Assembly: GCA_003241055.1 (NCBI GenBank) | Contig: QFOD01000009.1 | Span: forward strand, 62,001 to 126,000 | DNA from: Roseateles depolymerans | GTDB lineage: Bacteria > Pseudomonadota > Gammaproteobacteria > Burkholderiales > Burkholderiaceae_C | Direction: 5' to 3' | DNA length: 64,000 nt | In this document: in pieces, positions 34,105 to 43,262 of the stretch | How positions within the stretch are numbered: the stretch's first letter is position 1 | Layout: every line of letters begins with the position of its first letter | The notes under the pieces: model-generated | What the model was told of the DNA's origin: nothing | The model's database searches: none | What the model saw: the letters and a program-made list of their open reading frames with translations, nothing else | Position numbers and translations under genes: made by a program

Positions 34105-35298
34105 TCAATGCTCCTTCACCGGCACATCGCCCGCGGCCACCCGCACGCGGTCGCCGCTGGCCAGCGAGTCGGGCGGGTCCAGCGCCACGCGCTCGCTGCC
34201 ACTCAGCCCGCGCAAGACCTGGACCTGCCGCCCGTCATTGCGGCCCAGCGTCACCGGCACGAGCCGGGCCCGGCCATCGGCACCCACCACGGCCACCTCG
34301 GTGCCCGCAGGCCGGAACAGCAGCGCGTTCACCGGCAGCACCGGATGCGGCGCCGGGTCCGCGAACGCGAAGCTCACCTGGGCCGAGGCGCCCGGCAGCA
34401 GCCGGTTGCCGGCGTTGGCCACGTCCAGCTCCACATGCAGCGTGCGGGTCAGCGGATCGATGGCCTCGGCGCGGCGGCTGATGTGCGCCACCAGCGGCTG
34501 GCCGCCGCCGTCGCCCAGATCCACCCGCGCCGCCTGGCCCACGGTGGCGAGGGCGGCGTAGGCCTGGGGCACGTCGGTGGTCACGCGCAGCTCGCGGTTC
34601 TGCGACAGATGGAACAGTTCGGTCACGCCGCCCGCGCTGCCGGCGCTGACCAGCGCGCCCACATCCACCCGACGTGCGGTGATGACGCCGGCGAACGGTG
34701 CCGTCACGCGCTTGAAGGACTCCAGCTCGCGCAGCCGCGCGACGTCGGCCTGGGCGCCTTCCAGCAGCGCCTGCTTGGCATGCGCGTCGGCGGCCTTCTG
34801 GTCGACATCCTGGCGCGCCACGGCCCGGGTGGTGGCCAGCTCCTGCCAGCGCGCCGCGGTCACGTGGGCCAGCTCGGCATCCGCCTGGGCGCGCGCGAGC
34901 GCCGCCTCGGCCTGGTGCAGGCTTTCGTCCACCTCGGGCGTCTCGATCTCGGCCAGCAGCTGGCCGGCCTTCACCGGCGTGCCGATGTCGACCAGCCAGC
35001 GCCTCAGGTAGCCACTGGTGCGCGCGTAGATGGGCGTGTCCTGCGCGGCCCGCACGCTGCCGGGCAGCAGCACGGTCTGCGTCGTCGGCGCCTGGCTCAG
35101 GCCCACCAAACGCAGCACCGGCAGGTTCAGCTCGGCCGACGCGGCCGGGGCGACGGCGTCCGCACGCCGCGCGATCAGTGCGGCCGCGCCACCCAGCAGC
35201 AGCAGGGCAGCGAGAGCCAGCGGGCGCCAGGGATGACGGCGGGCGGCAGGGCCGGCCCCCAGCGGGGCCGGGTCTTGAGGCGTGAGAGGCGATGTCAT
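34105..35298 (-). CDS. RND efflux periplasmic adaptor subunit (MFP)
   Basis: HlyD/AcrA-type membrane fusion protein of 397 residues. It has a cytoplasmic N-terminus rich in Pro/Ala and a membrane anchor (RPLALAALLLLGGAAALIAR). A lipoyl/barrel half follows (TVLLPGSVRAAQDTPIYART, GYLRRWLVDIGTPVKAGQLL), then an alpha-hairpin (residues about 135-205) and the returning barrel FAGVITARRVDVGALVSAGS. It has no lipobox, so it is held by the transmembrane helix. It sits between pump and channel genes with 38 bases before its start. Confidence 0.93.
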   Translation of the reverse strand: MTSPLTPQDPAPLGAGPAARRHPWRPLALAALLLLGGAAALIARRADAVAPAASAELNLPVLRLVGLSQAPTTQTVLLPGSVRAAQDTPIYARTSGYLRRWLVDIGTPVKAGQLLAEIETPEVDESLHQAEAALARAQADAELAHVTAARWQELATTRAVARQDVDQKAADAHAKQALLEGAQADVARLRELESFKRVTAPFAGVITARRVDVGALVSAGSAGGVTELFHLSQNRELRVTTDVPQAYAALATVGQAARVDLGDGGGQPLVAHISRRAEAIDPLTRTLHVELDVANAGNRLLPGASAQVSFAFADPAPHPVLPVNALLFRPAGTEVAVVGADGRARLVPVTLGRNDGRQVQVLRGLSGSERVALDPPDSLASGDRVRVAAGDVPVKEH

Positions 35299-35336
35299 GG
35301 GAATCTCCGGAAGACGCGGTGGCGAGGTGGGGCGGC

Positions 35337-38300
35337 TCAGGGCGCCGGGGCGACCGTGGTGGCCGCCTGAGGCACGCCGGTCGGACGCTGCCGACGGCCG
35401 TGCAGCCAGGCGAAGATCAACGGCACGAACAGCAGGCTGGCGGTCGTACCCAGCGTGAGCCCGCCCAGCACGGCGCGGCCCAGCGGCGCGTTCTGCTCGC
35501 CACCCTCGCCCAGGCCGAGCGCCATGGGCAGCATGCCGATGATCATGGCCAGCGCCGTCATCAGCACCGGGCGGAAGCGGGTGGCGCCCGCGGTCAGCGC
35601 CGCCTGCAGCGGCGCCACGCCGGCCGCGAGCTGGTCACGCGCGGCGTTGACCACCAGGATGCTGTTGGCGGTGGCGATACCCACGCACATGATGGCGCCG
35701 GTGAGCGCCGGCACGCTGATCGTCGTGCCCGTCAGGAACAGCATCCAGGCCACGCCGGCCATCACCAGCGGCAGGCCGGTGAGGATCACGAAGGGGTCCA
35801 GCCAGGACTGGAAGTTCACCACCATCAGCAGGTAGACCAGCAGCGTGGCGAACAGCATGCCCTGCGCCAGGCCGGCGAACGAGGTCTGCATGGTCTGCAC
35901 CTGGCCGCGCACCACCACGCCGGCGCCGCGCGGCAGCTCGGCGCGGCTCTGCGCGACGATACGGTCCACGTCGCGGGCCACGCTGCCCAGATCCCGACCC
36001 TGCACGGCGGCATAGAGGTCGATGACGGGCTGCACGTTGTAGTGCGACACCACCGCCGGCGCGCTGCCGAAGTGCGTGGTGCCCAGATTCCCCAGGCGGG
36101 TGCTCTGCCCGGCGCTGCCGCCGGTCACCGGGATGTTGTCCAGCGCCTGCAGCGAATCCACGCTGTACTGCGGCGCCTGCGTGGCCATCAGGTAGCTGAC
36201 TCCGTTCTTGGGGTTGAGCCAGAAGTTCGGCGTGGTCTGCGCGCTGCCGCTCAGCGTCACCAGCAGATTGCTGGCCACCTCGCGGGGCGTGAAGCCCATC
36301 TGCATCGCCAGCGTGCGATCCACCTCGACCTGGATCTGCGGCGCATCCGCGGGCTGCTGCACCCGCAGGTCGACCAGACCTGGCACCGTGGCCAGCTGCT
36401 CGCGCAGCCTGCGGGCGAACTCTCGATTGGCCTCGGCATCCTTGCCGACGATCTGCACGTCGATGGGCGCCGGCGCGCCGAAGTTCAGGATCTGGCTGAC
36501 GATGTCCGCCGGCAGGAAGGCAAAGCTCACCCCGGGGAAGGCCAGTGGCAGTTGCTCGCGCAGCGTCGCCACATAGCCGGCGCTCGGCGCGTGGCCGTCC
36601 TTGAGCGTGACCAGGATGTCGGCGTCACCCTCGCCGATCTGGCCGGAGGTGCTGTAGCTCAGGTTGATGCCGCTGACCGGCAGGCCGATGTTGTCCAGCA
36701 TGCCGTCCAGCTGCGCCGCGGGAATGATCTGGCGCACGCGGCGCTCCACCTGATCCACCAGCGCCGCGGTGGATTCCACCCGCGTGCCGGTGCGGGCGCG
36801 CAGATGCAGCCGGATCTGGCCGGTGTCCACGCCCGGGAAGAAATCCTGCCCCAGCTGCGATCCCAGCAGGCCCAGCGACAGCAGCGCGAACAGCAGAAAT
36901 CCGCACACCACCCGGGTCCGCCGCGCCAGCGCACGCTCCAGCACGCCGACATACCCAGCACGCAGCCGCTCGAAGCCGGCCTCGAACCCGGCCTGCCAGC
37001 GCTGCAGCATCGCAAAGCGGCCCGGCCCCTGCGCCGTGCCGCGGTGGCTCAGCAGGAACTTGGCCATCGTGGGCACCAGCGTGCGGGACAGCACATAGGA
37101 AGCCAGCATCGCGAACACCACCGCCTCGGCCAGCGGCACGAACAGGAAACGCGCCACGCCACTGAGCAGGAACATCGGCAGGAACACGATGCAGATGCAC
37201 AACGTGGACACGATGGCCGGCACCGCGATCTCGCCGGCGCCGTCCAGGATGGCCTGCTCCAGCGGCGTGCCCAGGTGCAGGTGGCGCTCGATGTTCTCGA
37301 TGGTCACCGTCGCGTCGTCCACCAGGATGCCCACGGCCAGCGCGAGCCCGCCCAGCGTCATGATGTTGAGCGTCTCGCCCAGCGCGGACAGCACGGTCAG
37401 CGAGCTCAGGATGGACAGCGGAATGGTGGTCGCGATGATCAGCGTGGCCCGCCAGTTACCCAGGAACAGCAGGATCATCAGGCTCGCCAGCGCGGCCGCG
37501 ATCAGGGTCTCGCGCAGCACGCCCTGCACCGCGGCCTTCACGAACAGCGACTGGTCGGCCAGCGCCTGGATGTGGAGCTCGGACGGCAGGCCGGCCTGGA
37601 TGCGCGGCAGCAGGGCCTTCACCTCGGCCACGATGTCCAGCGTCGACGCGTCGCCGCTCTTCTCGACCTGCAACAGCGCCGCGCGGCCCCCGTCCTGCCG
37701 CACGATGTTGAGCTGGGGCGCATAGCCGTCGCGCACCTGGGCCACGTCGCGCACATAGACCATGCCGTTCGGCGTCGCCCGGATCGGCAGGTCGTTCAGC
37801 GCCTTGATGCTCGTCGGGCTGGCGTTCATCTCGACGTCGTACTCCAGGCCGCCGATCTTGGCCGTGCCGCTGGGCAGGATCAGGCTCTGTGCATTGACGG
37901 CGTTGACGACATCCAGCGGTGCCAGGCCATGCGCCTGCAGCGCGGCCTGGTCGATGTCCACCATCACCTGGCGCACCTTGCCGCCGAACGGCAGCGGCAC
38001 CGAGGCGCCGCGCACGGTGGCCAGCTGGGTGCGCACCGCCGTGTTGCCCAGGTCGTAGAGCGTCTGCTCCGGCAGGCTCTTGCTGGACAGCGCCAGCTGC
38101 AGGATGGGCACCGTGGACGCGTTGTAGGTCAGCATCAGCGGCGCGGTGGCACCGGGCGGCATCAGTTTCACGATGGAAGCCGATTCAGCGCCTATCTCCG
38201 ACAGCGCCTGCGGCACGCTCGCGCCCGGCTGCAGAAAGACCTTGACCACCGCAACGCCATTGAGCGACTGCGATTCGATGTGCTCGATGTTGCCGACGGT

Positions 38301-38519
38301 GGTCGTCAGCGCGCGCTCGAAGGACGAGGTGATGCGCTGCTCCATCTGCTGCGGCGACAGGCCGCCATAGGTCCAGATGACGCTGACCACCGGGATGTTG
38401 ATGGACGGGAAGATGTCGGTGGGCGTGCGCAGCGCGGTCAGCGGGCCCACGATCAGGATCAGCAGCGCAAGCACCGCAAAGGTGTAGGGGCGGCTCAGTG
38501 CCAGCTTGACGATCCACAT
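35337..38519 (-). CDS. RND-family multidrug efflux permease
   Basis: Inner-membrane proton antiporter of 1060 residues with 12 transmembrane helices and two large periplasmic loops. It begins MWIVKLALSRPYTFAVLALL. The TM4 charge-relay motif is GGLALAVGILVDDATVTIEN. The second half contains NFQSWLDPFVILTGLPLVMAG and CVGIATANSILVVNAARDQL. The C-terminus is FAWLHGRRQRP. The sequence type is the HAE-like pumps common in betaproteobacteria that pair with NodT channels. GAGG lies upstream of ATG 38519. It is the first gene of the operon pump-adaptor-channel. No adjacent regulator gene is present. Confidence 0.94.
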   Translation of the reverse strand: MWIVKLALSRPYTFAVLALLILIVGPLTALRTPTDIFPSINIPVVSVIWTYGGLSPQQMEQRITSSFERALTTTVGNIEHIESQSLNGVAVVKVFLQPGASVPQALSEIGAESASIVKLMPPGATAPLMLTYNASTVPILQLALSSKSLPEQTLYDLGNTAVRTQLATVRGASVPLPFGGKVRQVMVDIDQAALQAHGLAPLDVVNAVNAQSLILPSGTAKIGGLEYDVEMNASPTSIKALNDLPIRATPNGMVYVRDVAQVRDGYAPQLNIVRQDGGRAALLQVEKSGDASTLDIVAEVKALLPRIQAGLPSELHIQALADQSLFVKAAVQGVLRETLIAAALASLMILLFLGNWRATLIIATTIPLSILSSLTVLSALGETLNIMTLGGLALAVGILVDDATVTIENIERHLHLGTPLEQAILDGAGEIAVPAIVSTLCICIVFLPMFLLSGVARFLFVPLAEAVVFAMLASYVLSRTLVPTMAKFLLSHRGTAQGPGRFAMLQRWQAGFEAGFERLRAGYVGVLERALARRTRVVCGFLLFALLSLGLLGSQLGQDFFPGVDTGQIRLHLRARTGTRVESTAALVDQVERRVRQIIPAAQLDGMLDNIGLPVSGINLSYSTSGQIGEGDADILVTLKDGHAPSAGYVATLREQLPLAFPGVSFAFLPADIVSQILNFGAPAPIDVQIVGKDAEANREFARRLREQLATVPGLVDLRVQQPADAPQIQVEVDRTLAMQMGFTPREVASNLLVTLSGSAQTTPNFWLNPKNGVSYLMATQAPQYSVDSLQALDNIPVTGGSAGQSTRLGNLGTTHFGSAPAVVSHYNVQPVIDLYAAVQGRDLGSVARDVDRIVAQSRAELPRGAGVVVRGQVQTMQTSFAGLAQGMLFATLLVYLLMVVNFQSWLDPFVILTGLPLVMAGVAWMLFLTGTTISVPALTGAIMCVGIATANSILVVNAARDQLAAGVAPLQAALTAGATRFRPVLMTALAMIIGMLPMALGLGEGGEQNAPLGRAVLGGLTLGTTASLLFVPLIFAWLHGRRQRPTGVPQAATTVAPAP

Positions 38520-39060
38520 GGACGACCTCGTTGCAGCCTCGGAATGGCCAGGTCGTGCCACAGGCGCCGATGAACTGACCGGCCACCATTCTTTGAAATC
38601 GTCCAGTACAGGCGTCCAACAGCCTGCTTACATTTTTGTAATCAATTCGGGACGCACACCCATGCAGCGCCGACGCCCGATGCTGGTGAACGACGCACCA
38701 GATTGCCGACTCCATTCGGCGCCACGACCAATAACGCACCAACAGTGAGCCATGATGTTTCAAGATGTCTCTTGAACCATCGATGGAATCTGGCATTCAG
38801 GCGTCGATGGTCGCAAATCATGCCCCCTAACTAGAAGCCAGATAGTGCGAAAAGTTACACACTTCGGCGAATAGCCAGAGTACAAATGATGCACCGCAGC
38901 AAGAACTCCATCGACAGAGATTCATTGCTGTCGGAACAGCGCCAGGCATTGAAGAGCAAAGGCCTGCCATTTCAAGGAATGGCATTGACCTTGAGGCTCG
39001 GACCTGCTTCGGCCCGAGAGTTGCAGCCGCGGATCACCATGGCAGTACTGGGAGCACGCT
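38520..39060. promoter_or_regulatory. 541-bp divergent control region between the RND operon and the EPS locus
   Basis: No gene is supported. The stretch is clearly less GC-rich than its flanks. It holds TTACA-TTTT-TGTAA (38628-38641), a small inverted repeat placed about 110 bases before the RND permease start and suited to a regulator site. It also holds TTCAAGA-TGTC-TCTTGAA (38759-38776), directly followed by the palindrome CCATCGATGG. Near the EPS side TGGCATTGACCTTGA (38980-38994) has the spacing of a sigma-54 promoter but GA in place of the -12 GC. Both operons must be promoted from here. An open frame from 38886 runs on into the sugar transferase gene in another frame and is probably not coding. 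Confidence 0.5.
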
Positions 39061-39732
39061 ATGCAAGTCACGAGCTATCTCGCCTCTTCCACCGCCCCGC
39101 AACCGATTGCCGGGCAGCAATTGAAAGAACAGATAGAAACGGCCATTCACCAGCTGATTGCCGCACTCATTCTTCTATTGATCAGCCCGTTGCTTCTATT
39201 CATTTCCGCAATGATCTGGCGAGTGGACGGCTCTCCCGTCTTCTTCGGCCATTACCGTGTCGGCCGCGACGGGCGCCTGTTCCGCTGCCTCAAGTTCCGC
39301 AGCATGAGGCGCGATTCGGAACAGGTGCTGGCCCGACTGCTGGCTGAAGACCCGGCAGCAAAGGCGGAGTGGGAGCGAGACCAGAAGCTCGCCCACGATC
39401 CGCGCATCACGCCTATCGGCCGCTTCATCCGCAAGACCAGCCTCGACGAGCTGCCGCAGCTGATCAACGTGCTGCGCGGCGAGATGCGCCTGGTGGGGCC
39501 GCGCCCGGTCACGCCGCCCGAGCTGATGCGCTACGGCAGCACCCGCTGGCACTACGTCAGCGTGCGCCCCGGCATCACCGGCCTGTGGCAGGTCAGCGGC
39601 CGCAACAAGACCACCTACGAGGAGCGGGTCGAGCTCGACCGTCGCTACGTGGAGAGCGCCAACCCGATGACCGATCTGAAGATCCTCTGCCGCACGGTCT
39701 ATGTCGTGCTGACCGGCCATGGCGCATGCTAG
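39061..39732 (+). CDS. Undecaprenyl-phosphate sugar phosphotransferase (initiating sugar transferase)
   Basis: Starts the repeat unit by moving a sugar-1-phosphate to undecaprenyl phosphate at the inner membrane. The 223-residue protein is the short ExoY/WbaP-C type. One membrane segment (LIAALILLLISPLLLFISAM) is followed by FFGHYRVGRDGRLFRCLKFR, RITPIGRFIRKTSLDELPQL, INVLRGEMRLVGPRPVTPPE and VRPGITGLWQVSGRN. The end is DLKILCRTVYVVLTGHGAC. The sugar (glucose or galactose type) cannot be told. First gene of the EPS locus. Its 3' end overlaps the next gene by 14 bases. Confidence 0.93.
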   Translation: MQVTSYLASSTAPQPIAGQQLKEQIETAIHQLIAALILLLISPLLLFISAMIWRVDGSPVFFGHYRVGRDGRLFRCLKFRSMRRDSEQVLARLLAEDPAAKAEWERDQKLAHDPRITPIGRFIRKTSLDELPQLINVLRGEMRLVGPRPVTPPELMRYGSTRWHYVSVRPGITGLWQVSGRNKTTYEERVELDRRYVESANPMTDLKILCRTVYVVLTGHGAC

Positions 39733-40918
39733 TTACGACGGGGCGCGGATGATCGCCCCCGGCGCCACGCTGCACCTGCCCGCCAGCGCCCATCCAGCCA
39801 CCAGCCAACCGGGGCTGGCGGTCCATCTGGTGGGGCGCCTCACACCGCCGGTGCTGAGCTATCTGCTGCCGGCGCTGGGCACGCTGCACGCGGCCGGCCA
39901 GTCCCAGGCCCTGATCTACATCCAGCGCCCGATGCCGCCGCTGCCCGAGGCCGAGCTGCCCAGCGGGCTGCGGCTGCAGGCCATCGCCGACCACGCCTCG
40001 CCGCTGGGCCGCATCGCCGGGATGTACGCCGGCCTGGGCCGCCTGGCGCAGGAGACGCGGGTCGGCGCCCTGCACCTGCACGGTCTGCTGCCCGGCCTCG
40101 CGGCGCTGCACTGGCTGTACCGCCAGCCCCGCGGCGACCTGCACGTCGTGTTCTCGCCGCACAGCTCGCGCGCGCTGGCCCGCCAGACCCTGTTGCGCGC
40201 CGGCCTGACCCGGCTGCTGCAGCTGGGGCTCGGCCGCCACGACGCCCGCACCATCGTCAACCTGCAGCCCGAGCTGCAGACCCTGGCCCCGCTGGCCGGG
40301 CTGCCGACCCTGGTGCTCGAGAACCCCGTGCCCCAGGTCTTCTTCGACACCCCGCACCACGAGGCCAAGCGGCCGCTGCTGATCAGCTGCGGCATCGAGG
40401 GTCAGCGCGCCGCGGTGGATGCCTTCGCCCGCATCGCCGTGCTGCTGAACGACACCAAACTGCGGCTCAGCTTCAACTGGGTGGGCACGGCCGAGCCCGA
40501 TGCCGCGCTGGCGCTGAAGGCCGCGGGCGTGGGGCAGTTCGAGGTGTCCACCGATGCCAGCCGTGCGCAGCGGCTGGGCACGGCGTGGATCTACGTCGCC
40601 CCCACGCAGGAGCACGGCTTCCCGGTGCGCCTGGCCGAGGCCATGGCCGCCGGCCTGCCCTGCGTGGCCCTGGACACCCAGGCCCACCGCAGCCTGCTGG
40701 AGGACGGCGTCACCGGCTTTCTGTGCCCGGACCTGCGCAGCCTGCTGCAGCGCATTGCCGAGCTGGTCGACTCCCGTGCGCTGCGCGACGCTCTCGGCCA
40801 GGCGGCACGCCGCACGGCGCAGGCGCGCTTCTCCGAAGACCTCTTCCGCGCACGGCTGCTGGACACCGTGGGCCTGCAGCTGATGCCCGAGACCCGCCAC
40901 GAGCGAGGCCAGCCATGA
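39719..40918 (+). CDS. Glycosyltransferase, GT-B fold (GT4-like)
   Basis: A 399-residue cytoplasmic glycosyltransferase. The N-terminal Rossmann half contains LAVHLVGRLTPPVLSYLLPA and GALHLHGLLPGLAALHWLY. The donor-binding half carries the E-x7-E motif in PTQEHGFPVRLAEAMAAGLP, followed by VTGFLCPDLRSLL. The donor and acceptor sugars are unknown. The start ATG 39719 overlaps the sugar transferase gene; ATG 39749 is a possible later start. The gene ends in an ATGA overlap with the co-polymerase gene. The first 30 residues have no counterpart in the fold and may be loosely conserved. Confidence 0.85.
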   Translation: MAHASYDGARMIAPGATLHLPASAHPATSQPGLAVHLVGRLTPPVLSYLLPALGTLHAAGQSQALIYIQRPMPPLPEAELPSGLRLQAIADHASPLGRIAGMYAGLGRLAQETRVGALHLHGLLPGLAALHWLYRQPRGDLHVVFSPHSSRALARQTLLRAGLTRLLQLGLGRHDARTIVNLQPELQTLAPLAGLPTLVLENPVPQVFFDTPHHEAKRPLLISCGIEGQRAAVDAFARIAVLLNDTKLRLSFNWVGTAEPDAALALKAAGVGQFEVSTDASRAQRLGTAWIYVAPTQEHGFPVRLAEAMAAGLPCVALDTQAHRSLLEDGVTGFLCPDLRSLLQRIAELVDSRALRDALGQAARRTAQARFSEDLFRARLLDTVGLQLMPETRHERGQP

Positions 40919-42324
40919 CGCCCACCCAGCTGCTGCTTGCGATCCGCGCGCGCTGGCTGACGCTGGGCAGCGTGCTGCTGCTCTGCGTCGGGGCCGGCCT
41001 GGCGCTGGTGCTGCTGCTCAAGCCGCAATACACGGTCAATGCCACGGTGATGCTGGACATGAAGACCGCCGACCCCATCGGTGGCGCGGTGATCCCGGCC
41101 CTGGGCATCAGCAACTACATGTCCACCCAGGCCGACCTGATCCGCAGCTCGCGGGTCGTCGAACGCGCGCTCAAGGCCCGCAAGGCCGACGAGAACGCCG
41201 AGGCCGACGCCGACTGGCGCCGTGACACCGGCGGCCAGGGCAGCAAGATGGCCTGGCTGGCCGCGCGCGCGCAGAAGAACCTGCTGGTCACCGCCTCGCG
41301 CGAGTCCAACATGATCTCGCTGGCCTTCACCGGCGGCGATGCCCAGGAAGCCACCGACTTTCTCCAGGCCCTGCTGGACGCCTACATCGCCACCAGCATC
41401 GACCTGCGCACCGACGCCGCGGGCCGCAACACCACCTTCTTCGAGGAGCACCTGCGCCAGCTGCGCAGCAGCCTCGCGCAGGCACAGGAGAAGCTCTCCG
41501 GCTACCAGCGCGACGCCGGCGTGCTGGCCAACGACGAGCGGCTCGACGTCGAGAACGCCCGCCTCACCGAGCTGTCCAACCAGCTGCTGACGCTGCAGAT
41601 CGCCGAGGTCGATTCCGGCAGCCGCAAGCAGGCGGCCAAAGGCCAGATCGACAGCACCCAGGAGGCGCTGGGCAACCCCGTGGTCGGCGGCATGACGGCC
41701 GACCTGGCCCGCCAGGAGGCGCGGCTGTCGGAGCTCACCTCGCGCCTGGGCGAGAAGCACCCCGACGTCCAGCAGGCCCGCGCCAACATCGCCGCCCTCA
41801 AGACCCGGCTGGACGACGAGCTGCACCGGCTCGGCAACAGCCTGGGCATCGCCAACAGCGTCCATGCGACCCGCGTCGCGCAGCTGCGCCAGGCCTATGA
41901 CGCCCAGCGCGACAAGGTGGCGCGCCTGAAGGCCATGCGCGACCAGACCGCCGTGCTGCAGCGCGACGTGGAGAACGCCAACCAGGCCTACAGCGACACC
42001 GCGGCGCGCGCGCGCCAGGCCAGCATGGAAAGCCAGGCCTCGCTGAGCAATGCCTCGGTGGTGATGGCGCCCACGCTGCCGGTGAAGCCCTCGCGTCCGC
42101 GGCCGCTGCTGACGCTGGTGCTGGCCACCGCCGTGGGCCTGCTGCTGGGCCTGGCCGCCGCCGTGCTGCGCGAGCTGACCGATCGCCGCCTGCGCAGCGA
42201 GGACGACGTGCTGCTGCTGCTCGGCCAGCCCTCGCTGGGGCTGCTGCCCGAGCAGGCCGGCCCGGCCGGCCGCCGCGGCCTGCTCGGCTTTCTCACCCCC
42301 AGCCCCGTGCTGGGCACCCGCTGA
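40915..42324 (+). CDS. epsF: Chain-length determinant/co-polymerase protein, EpsF (Wzz) type
   Basis: Polysaccharide co-polymerase of 469 residues in the inner membrane. TM1 is near residues 16-36 and the Wzz domain follows (PQYTVNATVMLDMKTADPIG). A long periplasmic coiled coil spans about 150-370 (TTFFEEHLRQLRSSLAQAQE, ARLSELTSRLGEKHPDVQQA). A Pro-rich element VMAPTLPVKPSRPRPLL precedes TM2 (LLTLVLATAVGLLLGLAAAV). The cytoplasmic tail ends LLGFLTPSPVLGTR. This matches EpsF of betaproteobacterial EPS loci. It controls chain length with the ATPase encoded next. Confidence 0.9.
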   Translation: MTPTQLLLAIRARWLTLGSVLLLCVGAGLALVLLLKPQYTVNATVMLDMKTADPIGGAVIPALGISNYMSTQADLIRSSRVVERALKARKADENAEADADWRRDTGGQGSKMAWLAARAQKNLLVTASRESNMISLAFTGGDAQEATDFLQALLDAYIATSIDLRTDAAGRNTTFFEEHLRQLRSSLAQAQEKLSGYQRDAGVLANDERLDVENARLTELSNQLLTLQIAEVDSGSRKQAAKGQIDSTQEALGNPVVGGMTADLARQEARLSELTSRLGEKHPDVQQARANIAALKTRLDDELHRLGNSLGIANSVHATRVAQLRQAYDAQRDKVARLKAMRDQTAVLQRDVENANQAYSDTAARARQASMESQASLSNASVVMAPTLPVKPSRPRPLLTLVLATAVGLLLGLAAAVLRELTDRRLRSEDDVLLLLGQPSLGLLPEQAGPAGRRGLLGFLTPSPVLGTR

Positions 42325-42342
42325 ACCCGGCCGAGCAATCCG

Positions 42343-43251
42343 ATGGCACAACCCAGCCCCCTCACGCCGCGCCCGCAGCTGCGCGCCGCCGTCAGCGATG
42401 CCGCACCGGCCGAGCGCCTGCAGGCCATCGGCCAGCGCCTGCGCTCGGTGCGGCCGCTGACCGATGCGCAGATCGAGCAGATCCTGCTGCATCAGCGCCA
42501 GCATGGCCTGCGCTTCGGCGACGCCGCCGTCGCGCTGAAGCTGGCCACGCCGGACGAGGTCACCCGCGCACTCGCCCAGCAGTTCGACTTCCCCTACGCC
42601 ACCGGCCAGCACAGCCGGCTCGGCAGCGAGCTGGTCACCGCCACCCAGCCCTTCAGCGACCAGGCCGAGGTATTCCGCGAGCTGCGCAGCCGCCTGCTGC
42701 TCGAGCACCTCGATCCGCCCCAGCCCCGGCTGGCGCTTGCCGTGCTCAGCACCGACCTCGGCGACGGCAAGACCTACACCGCCGCCAACCTCGCCGTGTC
42801 CCTCAGCCAGCTGGGCCGGCGCACGCTGCTGGTGGACGCCGATCTGCGGCGGCCGCGCCAGCACCAGCTGTTCGGGCTGCCCAGCCGCGGCGGGCTCAGC
42901 GGCGTGCTGGCCGGCCACCAGGCCGCCGCCGAGGTGATACGCGGCATCGACGAGCTGCCCAGCCTTGAGCTGCTGCCCGCCGGCAGCCCGCCGCCCAATC
43001 CGCAGGAACTGCTGCAGCGGCCCACGTTCACGCTGCTGATGCAGGAGCTGCTGACCCGCTTCGATCACGTCATCGTCGACACCCCGGCCGCCTGCCAGGG
43101 CGCCGATGCCCGGCTGCTGGCCGCCAAGTGCGGTGCGGCCCTGATCGTCGGCCGGCGCGGCCGCAGCCCGCTGAAGGAGCTGCAGACCCTGGGCGCCGCC
43201 ATGGCCCGCACCGGCACCCGGCTGACCGGCGTGCTGATCAATCAGCACTGA
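42343..43251 (+). CDS. epsG: EpsG-like BY-kinase/ATPase of polysaccharide assembly
   Basis: A 302-residue cytoplasmic ATPase. Residues about 35-85 form a small N-terminal module like the GspE/MshEN domain (LTDAQIEQILLHQRQHGLRF, LATPDEVTRALAQQFDFPY). The ATPase core has Walker A STDLGDGKTYTAANLAVSL, Walker A' LLVDADLRRPRQ and Walker B HVIVDTPA. The C-terminus ends TGVLINQH with no Tyr cluster, so autophosphorylation on a tail, typical of Wzc/CapB, is not expected. It lies 18 bases after epsF and probably binds its tail. Confidence 0.88.
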   Translation: MAQPSPLTPRPQLRAAVSDAAPAERLQAIGQRLRSVRPLTDAQIEQILLHQRQHGLRFGDAAVALKLATPDEVTRALAQQFDFPYATGQHSRLGSELVTATQPFSDQAEVFRELRSRLLLEHLDPPQPRLALAVLSTDLGDGKTYTAANLAVSLSQLGRRTLLVDADLRRPRQHQLFGLPSRGGLSGVLAGHQAAAEVIRGIDELPSLELLPAGSPPPNPQELLQRPTFTLLMQELLTRFDHVIVDTPAACQGADARLLAAKCGAALIVGRRGRSPLKELQTLGAAMARTGTRLTGVLINQH

Positions 43252-43262
43252 GGCCGCACGAC

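Noticed and set aside
38980..38994. Sigma-54 promoter for the EPS locus
   Set aside because: The -24 TGGCA and the spacing fit, but the essential -12 GC reads GA, so it is only mentioned in the region entry.
38886..39347. 153-codon frame before and into the sugar transferase gene
   Set aside because: Its second half is the sugar transferase gene in another frame, there is no ribosome site, and codon use in the first half is unlike the neighbouring genes.
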